A stretch of 64,000 bases of DNA from JAMQKA01 sp043951865 (GCF_043951865.1 NZ_JBINJF010000006.1:1-64000); one strand, 5' to 3'. Counted from the stretch's first letter, positions 35,874 to 45,545 are shown. The notes: generated from the sequence alone by a model not told the origin. Numbers and translations are program-made.

Positions 35874-36311
35874 ATGAGACAATACCCTGTTAAAAAAATT
35901 GTAATCAGCCTCGGACTGGGCTTGCTGGCCCTGTGGGCGATGCAGTATATCAACAGCAGTGACTTTTCATTTAACCCCTCTTCGCAAACCACTCAAACGG
36001 ACTCCACCGTTTCCCAAAAACAAGAGGTGGAGTCACAGGCCAAAGAGTTCCGCAACGAGGATGACTGGATGGGCGCATACCTGGCCGTTCAGGACAAAGT
36101 TCGGGAACAACTCAAGGACACCGGACCGGTAGAATTTCCCTGGAATTCGGCTGTCAGCATCCGTCGAACCGGCAAAAAACAGACCTACCGGGTAGAAAGT
36201 TATGCCGAATACCAAACCCGGTCTGGTGATACCGTCAAAGCGCATTTCACTGCATCAGTCCATCAAACCGAGGATGACGTGTGGAAGGTTTCTGATTTGG
36301 TGATTGAGTGA
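35874..36311 (+). CDS. Single-span envelope protein, 145 aa, unknown function
   Basis: This 145-residue protein has one N-terminal membrane helix (about 9-26) and a soluble domain outside. After a Ser/Thr-rich linker the domain runs EDDWMGAYLAVQDKVREQL and ends with a beta-rich half (KQTYRVESYAEYQTRSGDTVKAHF, then DVWKVSDLVIE). This looks like a small conserved envelope domain, but I do not recognise it. It lies 4 bp after the 70-residue gene. Confidence 0.65.
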   Translation: MRQYPVKKIVISLGLGLLALWAMQYINSSDFSFNPSSQTTQTDSTVSQKQEVESQAKEFRNEDDWMGAYLAVQDKVREQLKDTGPVEFPWNSAVSIRRTGKKQTYRVESYAEYQTRSGDTVKAHFTASVHQTEDDVWKVSDLVIE

Positions 36312-36363
36312 CTTGATACTTGAAAGAATGAGTGATTGAGAAATGTTATGATTGGCCCAGCCT

Positions 36364-37137
36364 ATGCATAAAGATCCCAAAATATCGGACCCCGCTCCCC
36401 CCGGGACATATGCTGAGGATATCATTCTCCCGTGTGAAGATTCAGGACGGCAGATTGAACTGGCGATTTTCAACGATCACCGTTATTCCTTTTTTTACTG
36501 GCTGAAGTGGACCAGGAAGCTCCAAAACGGCTGGAATACCCCGCCACCCACGCTCGTGACCATTGACTGGCACCGCGACCTCGCTCCTCCTTCGGAAGCT
36601 GAAAAACGGATGTTAAACGACCTTCACCAACAGAATCTGCAAACAGTCGTGGAGTTTACCACCAACGGGCTTGATCCCCACAACGACGGGCAAATTCTTT
36701 CGGCGGCATGGCTGAACCTGGTGGGGGACATCATACTGCTTAAAAATTACGGGATGGAACAGCAGGATGTCTGGCCTGATCAGCTGGATAATGCCCATCA
36801 GATCCTGGAATTCAGGGATCCCAGCAGATTTCAGTCAGAGATTGTGAGCCGGGACAACGAGCGGTTTTTCCTCGACATCGACCTCGACTACTTCATCAAA
36901 AACAAAGTCGCTCCCTATCAGCGTGAAAAGGTCGAGCTCTACGGGGATGAGGAGATCAAAAGCCTGATCGATCCCAACAGCCGCTTATTCATCTTTCTGC
37001 AGGAACGCCTGGAAGGGATCACGCTGGCAACAGAGCCCCGGTATTGCGGGGGAATCAGAAACAGCAATCACATCCTGGATATAATCCTGAACCAGCTATT
37101 TACCCCGGAAATGAGGTGGAATCACGAACCAGGTTAA
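36364..37137 (+). CDS. UPF0489 family protein
   Basis: This is a 257-residue cytosolic protein from ATG 36364; a TTG at 36352 is an alternative. Signature parts of UPF0489 (C5orf22-like) are FNDHRYSFFYW, TIDWHRDLAPP and FFLDIDLDYF. They give a set of conserved His and Asp residues like those of metal-dependent arginase-fold hydrolases. The function is unknown. It converges on dnaJ across 25 bp and follows a short heptad-like spacer. Confidence 0.7.
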   Translation: MHKDPKISDPAPPGTYAEDIILPCEDSGRQIELAIFNDHRYSFFYWLKWTRKLQNGWNTPPPTLVTIDWHRDLAPPSEAEKRMLNDLHQQNLQTVVEFTTNGLDPHNDGQILSAAWLNLVGDIILLKNYGMEQQDVWPDQLDNAHQILEFRDPSRFQSEIVSRDNERFFLDIDLDYFIKNKVAPYQREKVELYGDEEIKSLIDPNSRLFIFLQERLEGITLATEPRYCGGIRNSNHILDIILNQLFTPEMRWNHEPG

Positions 37138-37162
37138 TCATCTGATTGCCCGGTAATACAGG

Positions 37163-38332
37163 CTAGGTAAATACATCTTTTATCTTTGAGAAAAAGCCTT
37201 TGCCGTCATCCTCCTTGTTGGTGGCGGCAAAATGATCTTGTCCCCTGAGCGCTTCCACATGCTCGCGCTCCTCCTTGGTAAGACTGCCCGGGATATAAAC
37301 ATTGACCCGGATAAACTGGTCTCCGGTCTGCGAACTGTTCAGCTTCTGAATTCCCTTGTCCTTCATCCGCAACAACTTGCCGGGTTGCGTACCGGGCTCA
37401 ATCTTGATTTTTGCCCTGCCTTTCAGGGTTGGCACTTCCACCTCGGTGCCCAAGATGGCGTCGGGGACGCTCAAGACCAGGTCATAGTAAATATCGTTGC
37501 CGTCGCGCTCGAAATCCTCGTGCTCTTCCTCCTCTATTAATACAATCAGGTCGCCTGCTTCACCTCCGCGGATACCGGCGTTCCCCTGGCCGCGCATCGT
37601 GATGTAGTTACCCTCCGAAACTCCGGCGGGAATGCGAATCTTGACGGTCTCTTTTCCCTTGTAGCGACCTTCGCCGTGGCATTTGGAGCATTTGTTCTTG
37701 ACTATTCGTCCCTCCCCGTTACAGTCGGGGCATCGCTGCACGTTAACCATCTGTCCGAGCATCGTGCGGTGTACCTGCCGCACTTCTCCCATGCCGTCGC
37801 AGGTGCTGCAGGTTTCAAAGTCGTGCTCGGTCTCAGCGCCGGTTCCGTTGCACTCATCACACTTGACCTGCTTTTTTACCTTCAATTTTTTTTCGGTACC
37901 AAAGGCGATATCCTCCAGGCTGAGCTTAACACGGAGCTTCATGTCGGAGCCCGGCTGGCCCGACGAACGGCGCCCCCGCGAGCGACCACGACCGCCGCCG
38001 CTGAACTCTCCGCCGAAGAAATCAGATCCGAAAATTTCGCTGAACCGGCTGAAGATATCATCAAATCCAACATCCTGGTACTGGCCACGGCCGCCAAATC
38101 CTGCGCCACCGTTTACGCCCTGGTGGCCGAATTTGTCGTATTTGGCACGCTGCTGCTCGTCGCGGAGCACCTCGTACGCTTCAGAGGCCTCCTTAAATTT
38201 TTCTTCTGCTTTGGGATCATCCGTGTTTCGGTCCGGATGATATTTCATGGCCAGCTTTCGATAGGCTTTTTTTATTTCGTCCTGGCTGGCATCTTTTGTC
38301 ACTCCAAGAATTTCGTAATAATCGCGGGGCAT
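37163..38332 (-). CDS. dnaJ: Chaperone DnaJ
   Basis: DnaJ delivers substrates to DnaK and stimulates its ATPase. The 389-residue type I protein has the J-domain with HPD at 32-34, a Gly/Phe-rich linker (about 74-120), four zinc-finger repeats (CDECNGTG, CSTCDGMG, CPDCNGEG, CSKCHGEG, about 154-216) and the C-terminal substrate domains. It lies 19 bp downstream of grpE, an expected pairing. No hrcA or CIRCE element is visible nearby. Confidence 0.96.
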   Translation of the reverse strand: MPRDYYEILGVTKDASQDEIKKAYRKLAMKYHPDRNTDDPKAEEKFKEASEAYEVLRDEQQRAKYDKFGHQGVNGGAGFGGRGQYQDVGFDDIFSRFSEIFGSDFFGGEFSGGGRGRSRGRRSSGQPGSDMKLRVKLSLEDIAFGTEKKLKVKKQVKCDECNGTGAETEHDFETCSTCDGMGEVRQVHRTMLGQMVNVQRCPDCNGEGRIVKNKCSKCHGEGRYKGKETVKIRIPAGVSEGNYITMRGQGNAGIRGGEAGDLIVLIEEEEHEDFERDGNDIYYDLVLSVPDAILGTEVEVPTLKGRAKIKIEPGTQPGKLLRMKDKGIQKLNSSQTGDQFIRVNVYIPGSLTKEEREHVEALRGQDHFAATNKEDDGKGFFSKIKDVFT

Positions 38333-38351
38333 ACTAAGTTATGTCCTTCCG

Positions 38352-39002
38352 TTATTCGCTTACAATTACTTTTGCATGTCGGATGGTGCGGTCGCCCATG
38401 CGGTACCCGTTTTCAACAACCTTCAAAACCATATCACTGTCGATGCTGTCATCTTCCGGTTTTTGGCGCATCATCGCATCGTGCAGATCTACATCGAACG
38501 GGACCATCTCTTCATCAATTCGCTCCACATCGTATTTATGTAATACCTCTTCGAACTTACTGGCAACCAGCTCCACTCCATCCATAAAGTTCTCATTTAC
38601 TTCCGATTCTTCAAACGCTTTCAGGGTCCGGTGCAAGTCGTCATTGATCGGCAGGAAATCTTCAAGGGCCTTGGCGCGGGCTGTCTCGAAAAGCTGGGTT
38701 CGCTCGCGTTTGAACCGTTTTCGTACATTTTCCAGTTCAGCGGCTTTCCGGAGATGATTTTCTTTGGCTGTTTCCATCTCCTTCTGGAGCTCTTCGATAA
38801 GCAGGTCCTGTTCTTCCAGCTTCTCGATCAGCTCTTCCCTTTGCCAATCGGCGTATTTACTTTCTTCTTTGTCGGCAGACTGTTTGCCTTCTGCAGTATC
38901 CAGCTCTTCCGGCTCATCCTGGGTTTCCTGGTCCTTTTTCACCTTTTCATTCGTGTCGCTCATATCCTTGTCATTTTTAAAAAATTCAATAAATCGCTTC
39001 AT
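38352..39002 (-). CDS. grpE: Nucleotide exchange factor GrpE
   Basis: GrpE releases ADP from DnaK. The 216-residue protein has an acidic disordered N-terminus (to about 60), a long coiled coil (about 60-115), and the C-terminal head with GVELVASKFEEVLHKYDVERI and VVENGYRMGDRTIRHAKVIVSE, the family signature. The N-terminus is longer than usual and rich in Glu and Asp. It is the first gene of the grpE-dnaJ operon. Confidence 0.95.
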   Translation of the reverse strand: MKRFIEFFKNDKDMSDTNEKVKKDQETQDEPEELDTAEGKQSADKEESKYADWQREELIEKLEEQDLLIEELQKEMETAKENHLRKAAELENVRKRFKRERTQLFETARAKALEDFLPINDDLHRTLKAFEESEVNENFMDGVELVASKFEEVLHKYDVERIDEEMVPFDVDLHDAMMRQKPEDDSIDSDMVLKVVENGYRMGDRTIRHAKVIVSE

Positions 39003-39154
39003 GCACTGCTATCTTTTTATGCAAATAACATGCCACCCGGTTTTGAATCCCGTTTTACTGCCAAAGTTTCGCAGTATCGTACTTGCCGGCAAACATCAAC
39101 CTGTTGTGGGGATACCGGATGTTTCCCGGGCTCGGGGCCAGAAAAGTGAACCGC

Positions 39155-39178
39155 CGGGAGCCTGTCTCCAGGCTACCC
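39155..39178 (-). terminator. Possible weak terminator after the VOC gene
   Basis: A strong hairpin lies just downstream of the VOC stop (read on the minus strand, GGGTAGCCTG pairs with CAGGCTCCC with one bulge). The following bases are not a clean T-run, so intrinsic termination is only possible. Confidence 0.35.
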
Positions 39179-39199
39179 AGTCCGGCTGTTTGCCTGGCT

Positions 39200-39592
39200 T
39201 CAGTCTTCATCCTCTTCGTAAAAAACTTCAATCATGTTGCCATCAGGATCAGAGATAAAGACAAATCGTCCCCTTTTCCGGTTCGCGGGTCCGCTCAAAA
39301 TACTGACTTCCTGTTCTTTGAAATATTCTGCCATTTCATCCACCTCTTCTGGGGAATCGACATAAAATCCAAAATGGTCCACGCGGTAATCACGGGAATT
39401 GGGATCATAGCTGGTTTCAGCTTCCACCAGTACAAGGGTATCTTCTTCACCCACCTGGTAGACCGCCATGCTTTTACCCATTTTTCGAACCAGCTCAAAG
39501 CCAAGAATCTCACCGTAGAATTCTTCAGCTCTCTCAATGTCATTCACCCTGATTGTTATGTGATTCAGTCCTGAAGGATTAAATTTTGCCAT
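39200..39592 (-). CDS. VOC/glyoxalase-fold protein
   Basis: This is a 130-residue single-domain vicinal oxygen chelate protein. It has the paired beta-alpha-beta modules: LNHITIRVNDIERAEEFYGEILGF at the start, DHFGFYVD in the middle and FISDPDGNMIEVFYEE at the end. The likely metal ligands are the two His and the last Glu. Members include glyoxalases, dioxygenases and resistance proteins; no specificity can be assigned. It stands 197 bp before grpE on the same strand. Confidence 0.8.
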   Translation of the reverse strand: MAKFNPSGLNHITIRVNDIERAEEFYGEILGFELVRKMGKSMAVYQVGEEDTLVLVEAETSYDPNSRDYRVDHFGFYVDSPEEVDEMAEYFKEQEVSILSGPANRKRGRFVFISDPDGNMIEVFYEEDED

Positions 39593-39677
39593 ATTCTTCT
39601 ATTTGTGATCGAAATTAATATGTTGAATGTATTGTAAACCCCTCATCGAACTCCGGGGCTGCCTGTAATTACTGAAA

Positions 39678-39812
39678 TCTTTGCAAAACCGTTGTCTTGT
39701 CCAATCTCTGTATTTTCGCGGATTCGAAATCCTCATTTATGAGATATAAACTGCGGATTCGAATTCGCTTATGCTTTGACCCTGAACCAAACCCTGGTTT
39801 TGCAAAGCTCTC
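39678..39812. repeat. Dispersed repeat variant F with perfect 12-bp inverted ends
   Basis: CTTTGCAAAACC at the left and GGTTTTGCAAAG at the right are perfect inverted repeats 105 bp apart. The ends are shared with the 116-bp family but the core differs. The core holds several small hairpins (for example CTCAT/ATGAG and GGATT/AATCC) and a near-duplicate GCGGATTCGAA. The 356-bp gap between the VOC gene and rsmI holds no gene otherwise. Confidence 0.7.
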
Positions 39813-39948
39813 TTACTTCCAAAGGAAATGGATACATTGTTCGTATCAAAATCATTTGTCCGTCATTCACTCTTTCTTCATTAGCCCTGATAATAACGTT
39901 TTTAGCTCTTATCTTCATCCAGATCTTGAACCTCAACTGTGAGCCACC

Positions 39949-40632
39949 GTGTCTACACTTTATATCGTTGCAACCCCGATCGGAAATCTGGATGATTTTT
40001 CTCCCCGTGCGGCCGAGGTACTGAATTCGGTTTCCTATATCGCCTGTGAAGATACCCGGAACTCGGGGGTACTATTGAATCGCTACGGCATAGATACACC
40101 CACTTTTTCATTCCATCAGCACAATGAGCATCAAAAAGTGGAGCATCTTATTCAGCTTTTGGATGCCAACCAATCCGTAGCGCTGATATCCGATGCAGGA
40201 ATGCCCGGCATTTCCGATCCCGGTTTTTTGGCAGTACGCGCCGCTCACCAGCAGGGCCATACCGTCTCCGTCATTCCTGGTCCCGATGCCGCCACTACGG
40301 CCCTGGTGGCCAGCGGTCTGCCCTGCGATCGCTACGTGTATGAGGGGTTCCTTCCCCACAAAAAGGGGCGCCAAAAACAGTTGAACCAGCTGGTGGACGA
40401 AGATCGCACCATTGTATTTTATGAAAGCCCCTACCGGGTAGTTAAGCTGCTGGAAGAACTGGTTGAGTATTTTGACGAGAACCAGTGGGCAGCCGTCTGC
40501 CGCGAACTGACCAAAAAGTTTGAGGAAGTGGTCAGGGGGCGTCTGAAAGATCTGCTGGGGGAATTTGGCAGTCGTTCAGAACTGAAGGGAGAATTTGTTA
40601 TTGTCCTGGCACCAAAGGGATATGATGAGTAG
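39949..40632 (+). CDS. rsmI: 16S rRNA (cytidine-1402-2'-O)-methyltransferase
   Basis: RsmI adds a 2'-O-methyl group to C1402 in the ribosomal decoding centre. The 227-residue protein starts with GTG. Tetrapyrrole-methylase fold motifs are TPIGNLDDFSPRA (about 9-21), CEDTRNSGVLL, SDAGMPGISDPG and GLPCDRYVYEGFLP. It overlaps the start of lnt, so the two are probably co-transcribed. Confidence 0.93.
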   Translation: MSTLYIVATPIGNLDDFSPRAAEVLNSVSYIACEDTRNSGVLLNRYGIDTPTFSFHQHNEHQKVEHLIQLLDANQSVALISDAGMPGISDPGFLAVRAAHQQGHTVSVIPGPDAATTALVASGLPCDRYVYEGFLPHKKGRQKQLNQLVDEDRTIVFYESPYRVVKLLEELVEYFDENQWAAVCRELTKKFEEVVRGRLKDLLGEFGSRSELKGEFVIVLAPKGYDE

Positions 40633-42220
40633 TCTGACCAAAATCACCACCAATATATGGTCCAGTAAATGGGGATTAAGTATCCTGGCCGGATTGCTGC
40701 TGGGACTCAGTTTTCCTCCCCTGCCCTTTCCGTTCCTGGTCTTTCCGGCCTGGATCCTGCTGTTCCGGCTGGCAGAGCTATGTGAAAGCAACCGCGGAGC
40801 CGCCTTCTGGAGCTACATCTCGTTCGTAATATGGAACCTGATCACTACCTACTGGCTGATGATGGCGACCCTGGCCGGTGGAATAGCGGCCATACTGGCC
40901 AATTCGGCGGTCATGACGATCCCCTTCGTAATCCAGCGGCAGTTCCAGGCAAAGCTTGCATCGCCCTGGCTGACTGCTCCCCTGCACGCCGCCGCCTGGA
41001 TCAGCTACGAGTTCCTGCATCACAACTGGGACCTGGCGTGGCCCTGGCTGACCCTCGGCAACGCCTGGTCCAACGTTCCGGGACTGGTCCAGTACATTTC
41101 GCTGACCGGCTACTGGAGTATCTCCTTCTGGATACTGGTTACGGCAAGCCTGGCGTGGCAGGCGATCAGGACGAATGACAACCGGCTCACTATCGGGGCG
41201 GCGACCGCCGCTTTCCTGTTCCCCGCCCTTTCATTAATACAGTACCATTCAGCCAATTTTTCTTCTGATCAAAAAATTGAAGCGGTAGTAGTGCAGCCCA
41301 ACTTTGACACCTACCAAACCTATGGGGGCTATGAGAACATTTTTCAAACCCAGCAAGTGTTGCTGGAACTTTCGGATTCACTCCGGACCGACTCCACAGA
41401 TCTCCTCCTCTGGCCGGAAAATGCAGTGCGCACCTCATTGACATCCCGGGAAGTGGAGGGGTCAACCGCTCTTGAAATCAAGAACCAGCTTCGCAATACT
41501 GCCCAACAGTGGAACAGCACCCTGATAACCGGGTCCACCTACTTCGACTACTTTCCGCCGGACAGCATCCCCCCGCTGGCGCGAACGTCGGGCGACTCCC
41601 ATTACCTTTATTATAATGCGGCATTGGCGTTTTACCCCGATCAGCCATACGAGGTGTACCGGAAATACAACCTGGTCCCCATCGTAGAACGCGTTCCCTT
41701 TGTCCACTCGCTCCATCAGCTTGACATTTTTGGGATGGTGAACTGGGCTGATGTTCAGGGCTATGGGAAAGGGACCACCGCCCAGCAGTTCCAGGTCAAT
41801 GGCACCGCAACACCGGCACTGGTCTGCTACGATTCGGTCTTCCCCAACTGGGTTCGCCAATATGTAGAGCAGGGTTCCGGCTTTATCAGCATTATCACCA
41901 ACGACGGGTGGTGGGGCAATACCAGCGGGCACCATCAACACTTTGCCTTTGCCCGGCTGCGGGCGATCGAGTTCCGGCGGTGGGTGGTCCGCAGTGCCAA
42001 CAACGGGATCTCCGGTATCATCAATCCCCACGGAAATATCGAGATTAAGACCGACTACTGGGAAAAAACCGCCTTTCGCTACGCTGTTCCCATTCTCGTA
42101 AAACAAACAATTTACGCCCGCTGGGGCGACTGGTTCCCGGTTAGCATGATCGCCTTTTCGTTCCTCGGGCTCGGGTTCATCGTTATTGCAGAAACCAGAA
42201 GAAAGGTCCCTTCAACATAA
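40622..42220 (+). CDS. lnt: Apolipoprotein N-acyltransferase
   Basis: Lnt adds the third acyl chain to lipoproteins in the inner membrane. The 532-residue protein from ATG 40622 overlaps the rsmI stop, with AAGGG upstream of this start. The N-terminal half has about seven membrane segments (LLGLSFPPLPFPFLVFPAW and others). The C-terminal nitrilase-like domain carries the Glu-Lys-Cys triad in LLLWPENAV, YNLVPIVERVPF and ALVCYDSVFP. The many lipoproteins in this window are its natural clients. Confidence 0.92.
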   Translation: MMSSLTKITTNIWSSKWGLSILAGLLLGLSFPPLPFPFLVFPAWILLFRLAELCESNRGAAFWSYISFVIWNLITTYWLMMATLAGGIAAILANSAVMTIPFVIQRQFQAKLASPWLTAPLHAAAWISYEFLHHNWDLAWPWLTLGNAWSNVPGLVQYISLTGYWSISFWILVTASLAWQAIRTNDNRLTIGAATAAFLFPALSLIQYHSANFSSDQKIEAVVVQPNFDTYQTYGGYENIFQTQQVLLELSDSLRTDSTDLLLWPENAVRTSLTSREVEGSTALEIKNQLRNTAQQWNSTLITGSTYFDYFPPDSIPPLARTSGDSHYLYYNAALAFYPDQPYEVYRKYNLVPIVERVPFVHSLHQLDIFGMVNWADVQGYGKGTTAQQFQVNGTATPALVCYDSVFPNWVRQYVEQGSGFISIITNDGWWGNTSGHHQHFAFARLRAIEFRRWVVRSANNGISGIINPHGNIEIKTDYWEKTAFRYAVPILVKQTIYARWGDWFPVSMIAFSFLGLGFIVIAETRRKVPST

Positions 42221-42454
42221 TGTTGGTCCGGTTTAGGGATCGGGCACGGCAGCAGCTGCGGGAGTCTGAATTAATGGTCTGTCCCCCTGTCTTAGCGGGA
42301 GATCCGTTTTATCGATTGAATTCATCTCAATGTCGGGGTACATTCAACAGTGCAGCCGTACGCTCAATCATCAGATTTGACAGTACAAAGACAACGGGAT
42401 TTCACGCGGCCGCGCTGCGCATCAATTTATAAAAACAGCCACCGGGAGTATTTC

Positions 42455-44416
42455 ATGCAGGCATCCGAAAGTCAAATGCGCTACCTCAAATTGCTTTCCA
42501 GGCAATATCCTTCTATCGAGGCGGCATCAACTGAGATTATAAATCTCAGTGCAATCCTGGAACTACCAAAAGGGACCGAGCACTTCATTTCTGACATCCA
42601 CGGAGAGTACGAATCATTTTTACATGTACTTCGCAACGGGTCGGGGTCGATTAAACGAAGGATCGACGAAATATTCGAATATTCGCTAAATGAACAGGAG
42701 AAACAAAACCTGGCCACCCTCATCTACTATCCCGAGGAAAAGATGGCCATTATTTTAAAAAAGATCTCAAATCCGAAGCAGTGGTATCGGAAGACTCTGT
42801 TTCAGCTTATAAAGCTTTGCCGGGTGTACTCCTCGAAATATACGCGTAACAAAGTTCGCAAGGCCCTGCCGAAAGATTTCAGCTACATTATTGAGGAGCT
42901 GCTGCACGAACAGGAGAGCATTAAAAACCGGGAACAGTATTACACCAGTATCATTGAATCGATCATTGAGACCGACCGGGCAGGTGCCTTTATCGTCGCC
43001 CTGGCCCGCCTGATTCAGCAGCTCACCATAGCCCGGCTGCATGTCATCGGGGATGTCTACGATCGCGGTCCCGGGGCGCATATCATCATGGATAAATTGA
43101 TGGAACATCACGCCGTCGATTTTCAATGGGGCAACCACGACATCGTGTGGATGGGCGCGGCGGCCGGTAGCGAAGCCTGTATTGCGAATGTAATTCGTGT
43201 CTCCCTCCGATATTCCAATATGGAAACCCTGGAAAATGGCTATGGCATCAGCATGCTCCCGCTGATTTCACTTGCCGTGGATGTGTATGGTGACGACCCA
43301 TGCGAGCAGTTCCGTCCCAAAGATGCTGATGAGGAGTTCACGGAAAACGAGCAGCTGCTGATGGCCCAGATGCAGAAGGCGATTACCATGATACAGCTCA
43401 AACTGGAGGGACAGATTATACAGCGGCGGCCTCAATACCAGATGCAGGACCGGCTGCTGCTCGACAAGATCGATTTCCAGCAGGGCACTGTCCGGGTCGG
43501 TGATCAATCCTACCCGCTGCTTGATACCCATTTTCCCACAGTTGATCCTGAAAATCCATATGCACTTTCGGCCCAGGAGAAGTCGGTAATGGATAAAATC
43601 CGCCTCTCGTTCCAGAACAGCGAGCGATTGCAGGAGCATGTACGGTTCCTGTTCTCCAAAGGCAGCATGTATCTTGCGTATAACGGCAACCTCCTGTATC
43701 ACGGCTGTATCCCGATGACACAAAACGGCCGCCTGCGCCACTTTACGTTTGACGGGGTGGCGCACAGCCCCAGCAGCTTTATGGATCGACTGGACCGGCT
43801 GGCCCGCCAGGGATACTTTGCCAAAGACAATCCTGAAAAAAAACAGTACGGCATGGACACGATGTGGTACCTGTGGAGCGGATCCCAGTCTCCGCTTTTC
43901 GGGAAAGACAAGATGGCTACATTTGAACGCTATTTTATTGAAGATCCCTCTACCCACAAAGAGCAGATGAATCCCTACTACGACTACAGGGGCGACGAAG
44001 AGGTAGCCGTAAAGATCCTGGAAGAGTTTGGCGCAGATACGGAAAACGGCCATATCATAAACGGTCACGTTCCGGTAAAAGTCACCCGGGGTGAAAGCCC
44101 GGTAAAGGGAGGCGGAAAACTGCTGGTTATCGACGGGGGATTTGCCAAGGCCTACCAGGAAAAGACGGGCATCGCCGGCTATACCCTCATCTTTAATTCG
44201 TACGGTTTGATACTGGCCGCCCACGAGCCGTTTGAGTCGCGCCAGAAAGCCATTGAAGAAGAGATCGATATCCACTCCAACACAAGAATACTGGAACAAA
44301 ATACGGAACGTATCCGCGTACGTGATACCGACAACGGTCGCGAGATCCAGCGAAAGATTGAGGACCTTAAGCAACTGCTGGAAGCATATCGGTCTGGGTT
44401 AATCAAGGAATCATAG
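42455..44416 (+). CDS. fbp: Fructose-1,6-bisphosphatase class III
   Basis: This is the gluconeogenic phosphatase of the Bacillus-type metallophosphatase fold. From ATG 42455, preceded by GGGAG at eight bases, the protein is 653 residues, near the family length of about 640-670. Metallophosphatase motifs are SDIHGEYE (about 46-53), IGDVYDRG and WGNHD, with further C-terminal family blocks NGHVPVK and IDGGFAKAYQ. It occurs in the window with pfkA and pgk but not adjacent to them. The 234 bp upstream, after lnt, has no credible gene. Confidence 0.93.
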   Translation: MQASESQMRYLKLLSRQYPSIEAASTEIINLSAILELPKGTEHFISDIHGEYESFLHVLRNGSGSIKRRIDEIFEYSLNEQEKQNLATLIYYPEEKMAIILKKISNPKQWYRKTLFQLIKLCRVYSSKYTRNKVRKALPKDFSYIIEELLHEQESIKNREQYYTSIIESIIETDRAGAFIVALARLIQQLTIARLHVIGDVYDRGPGAHIIMDKLMEHHAVDFQWGNHDIVWMGAAAGSEACIANVIRVSLRYSNMETLENGYGISMLPLISLAVDVYGDDPCEQFRPKDADEEFTENEQLLMAQMQKAITMIQLKLEGQIIQRRPQYQMQDRLLLDKIDFQQGTVRVGDQSYPLLDTHFPTVDPENPYALSAQEKSVMDKIRLSFQNSERLQEHVRFLFSKGSMYLAYNGNLLYHGCIPMTQNGRLRHFTFDGVAHSPSSFMDRLDRLARQGYFAKDNPEKKQYGMDTMWYLWSGSQSPLFGKDKMATFERYFIEDPSTHKEQMNPYYDYRGDEEVAVKILEEFGADTENGHIINGHVPVKVTRGESPVKGGGKLLVIDGGFAKAYQEKTGIAGYTLIFNSYGLILAAHEPFESRQKAIEEEIDIHSNTRILEQNTERIRVRDTDNGREIQRKIEDLKQLLEAYRSGLIKES

Positions 44417-44540
44417 GGGATAAAACTTGCCGATTTCTGGGGACTCAGCATCCAATATCTTTATCTTCATGCGTTTATCTTTTGTGAACTGCCGGAATAA
44501 AGGCATCTCAATAACGATCATATAACAAACGTTCTGCCAA

Positions 44541-45545
44541 ATGGATCCCGTTACTCACGGCCTTATCGGGGCTTCTGCCTCCCAGTCTTTTGCTGACAAG
44601 GAGAAGCTGCGACTTGCTGCACTGGCTGGAGCCACCGGTGCCATGCTGCCGGACCTCGATATATTGATCGGCACCTCTTCGGATCCGCTGCTCACCCTGG
44701 AGTTCCACCGTCAATTTACCCACGCCCTCCTCTTTATTCCGGTCGGTGCCCTGCTCGCCGCTGTCGCCTGCTGGTGGCTGGTCAAAAAGAAACTGAGCTT
44801 TAAAGAAACATATAGCTTCACCCTGCTGGGTACTGCAACGGCCGGCATTGCTGACGTTTTCACCAGCTACGGTGTTCAGCTGCTGTGGCCACTGACCGAC
44901 GAGCGCTTTGCCTGGAATCTTGTCTCCGTATTTGACCCGCTTTTCTCTCTCGGTTTAATCCTTACCGTCGGACTTGCCCTGTACCGGAAGCAAAAGGGAG
45001 TTGCCCGAATCTCTTTTATCTGGATCACGGTTTACCTGCTTTTTGCGATAACCCAGCAGCAACAGGCCCGGCTGACGGCCCGGGCACTGGCCAGTCAGCG
45101 CAACCACTTTGTCGAGCGACTTGTCGTAAAGCCAACCATTGCCAATCAGCTGTTGTGGAGCACCCGCTATGTGAGCGGCAACCGCATATATGCCGACGGG
45201 GTGCGGATCATTCCCTTTTCCAAACCCCAGGTATTCCGGGGGCGGTCGACCCAGCTTATTCCCTGGCAGCAAACCTATGCCCGTTACAAGGGAACAACGC
45301 TCTACAACGATATTAAACGATTCAGCACGCTCTCGGAAGGACTCCTCGTGGCGCACCCGGACCGTCCACAGGTGATCGGCGACGGGCGCTATGCCATGCT
45401 TCCTACTTCAGTAACGCCACTGTGGGGTATTGTAGCCGACACCACCCGGGCCAAACAGCATGTCGAATTCAAAACCTACCGGGATGCAAGTCCCGAGATC
45501 CGAAATGCATTTCTGCGTATGTTACGGGGAGAATATCCCGATTAG
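44541..45545 (+). CDS. YdjM-type membrane-bound metal-dependent hydrolase (DUF457)
   Basis: This is a 334-residue membrane protein. The N-terminal region matches YdjM/YbcI: MDPVTHGLIGASASQ, GAMLPDLDIL and FHRQFTHALLF, which give the His and Asp residues that define the proposed metal site. About five membrane helices follow to residue 180, then a soluble beta-rich C-terminal domain (about 190-334). The catalytic role of the family has not been shown biochemically to my knowledge. Confidence 0.8.
   Translation: MDPVTHGLIGASASQSFADKEKLRLAALAGATGAMLPDLDILIGTSSDPLLTLEFHRQFTHALLFIPVGALLAAVACWWLVKKKLSFKETYSFTLLGTATAGIADVFTSYGVQLLWPLTDERFAWNLVSVFDPLFSLGLILTVGLALYRKQKGVARISFIWITVYLLFAITQQQQARLTARALASQRNHFVERLVVKPTIANQLLWSTRYVSGNRIYADGVRIIPFSKPQVFRGRSTQLIPWQQTYARYKGTTLYNDIKRFSTLSEGLLVAHPDRPQVIGDGRYAMLPTSVTPLWGIVADTTRAKQHVEFKTYRDASPEIRNAFLRMLRGEYPD

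Noticed and set aside
39003..39199. CIRCE or sigma-32-type control of grpE-dnaJ
   Set aside because: No TTAGCACTC-type inverted repeat is present upstream of grpE.
39715..39770. tRNA T-arm-like GGATTCGAA motifs
   Set aside because: They sit inside repeat variant F and no acceptor, D or anticodon stems can be built around them.
42220..42432. 70-residue frame overlapping the lnt stop
   Set aside because: The TAATG overlap looks like coupling, but the sequence has no family pattern and the spacer before fbp seems non-coding.
43268..44374. 368-residue minus-strand frame opposite fbp
   Set aside because: It is antisense to class III FBPase; no family match and no ribosome site.
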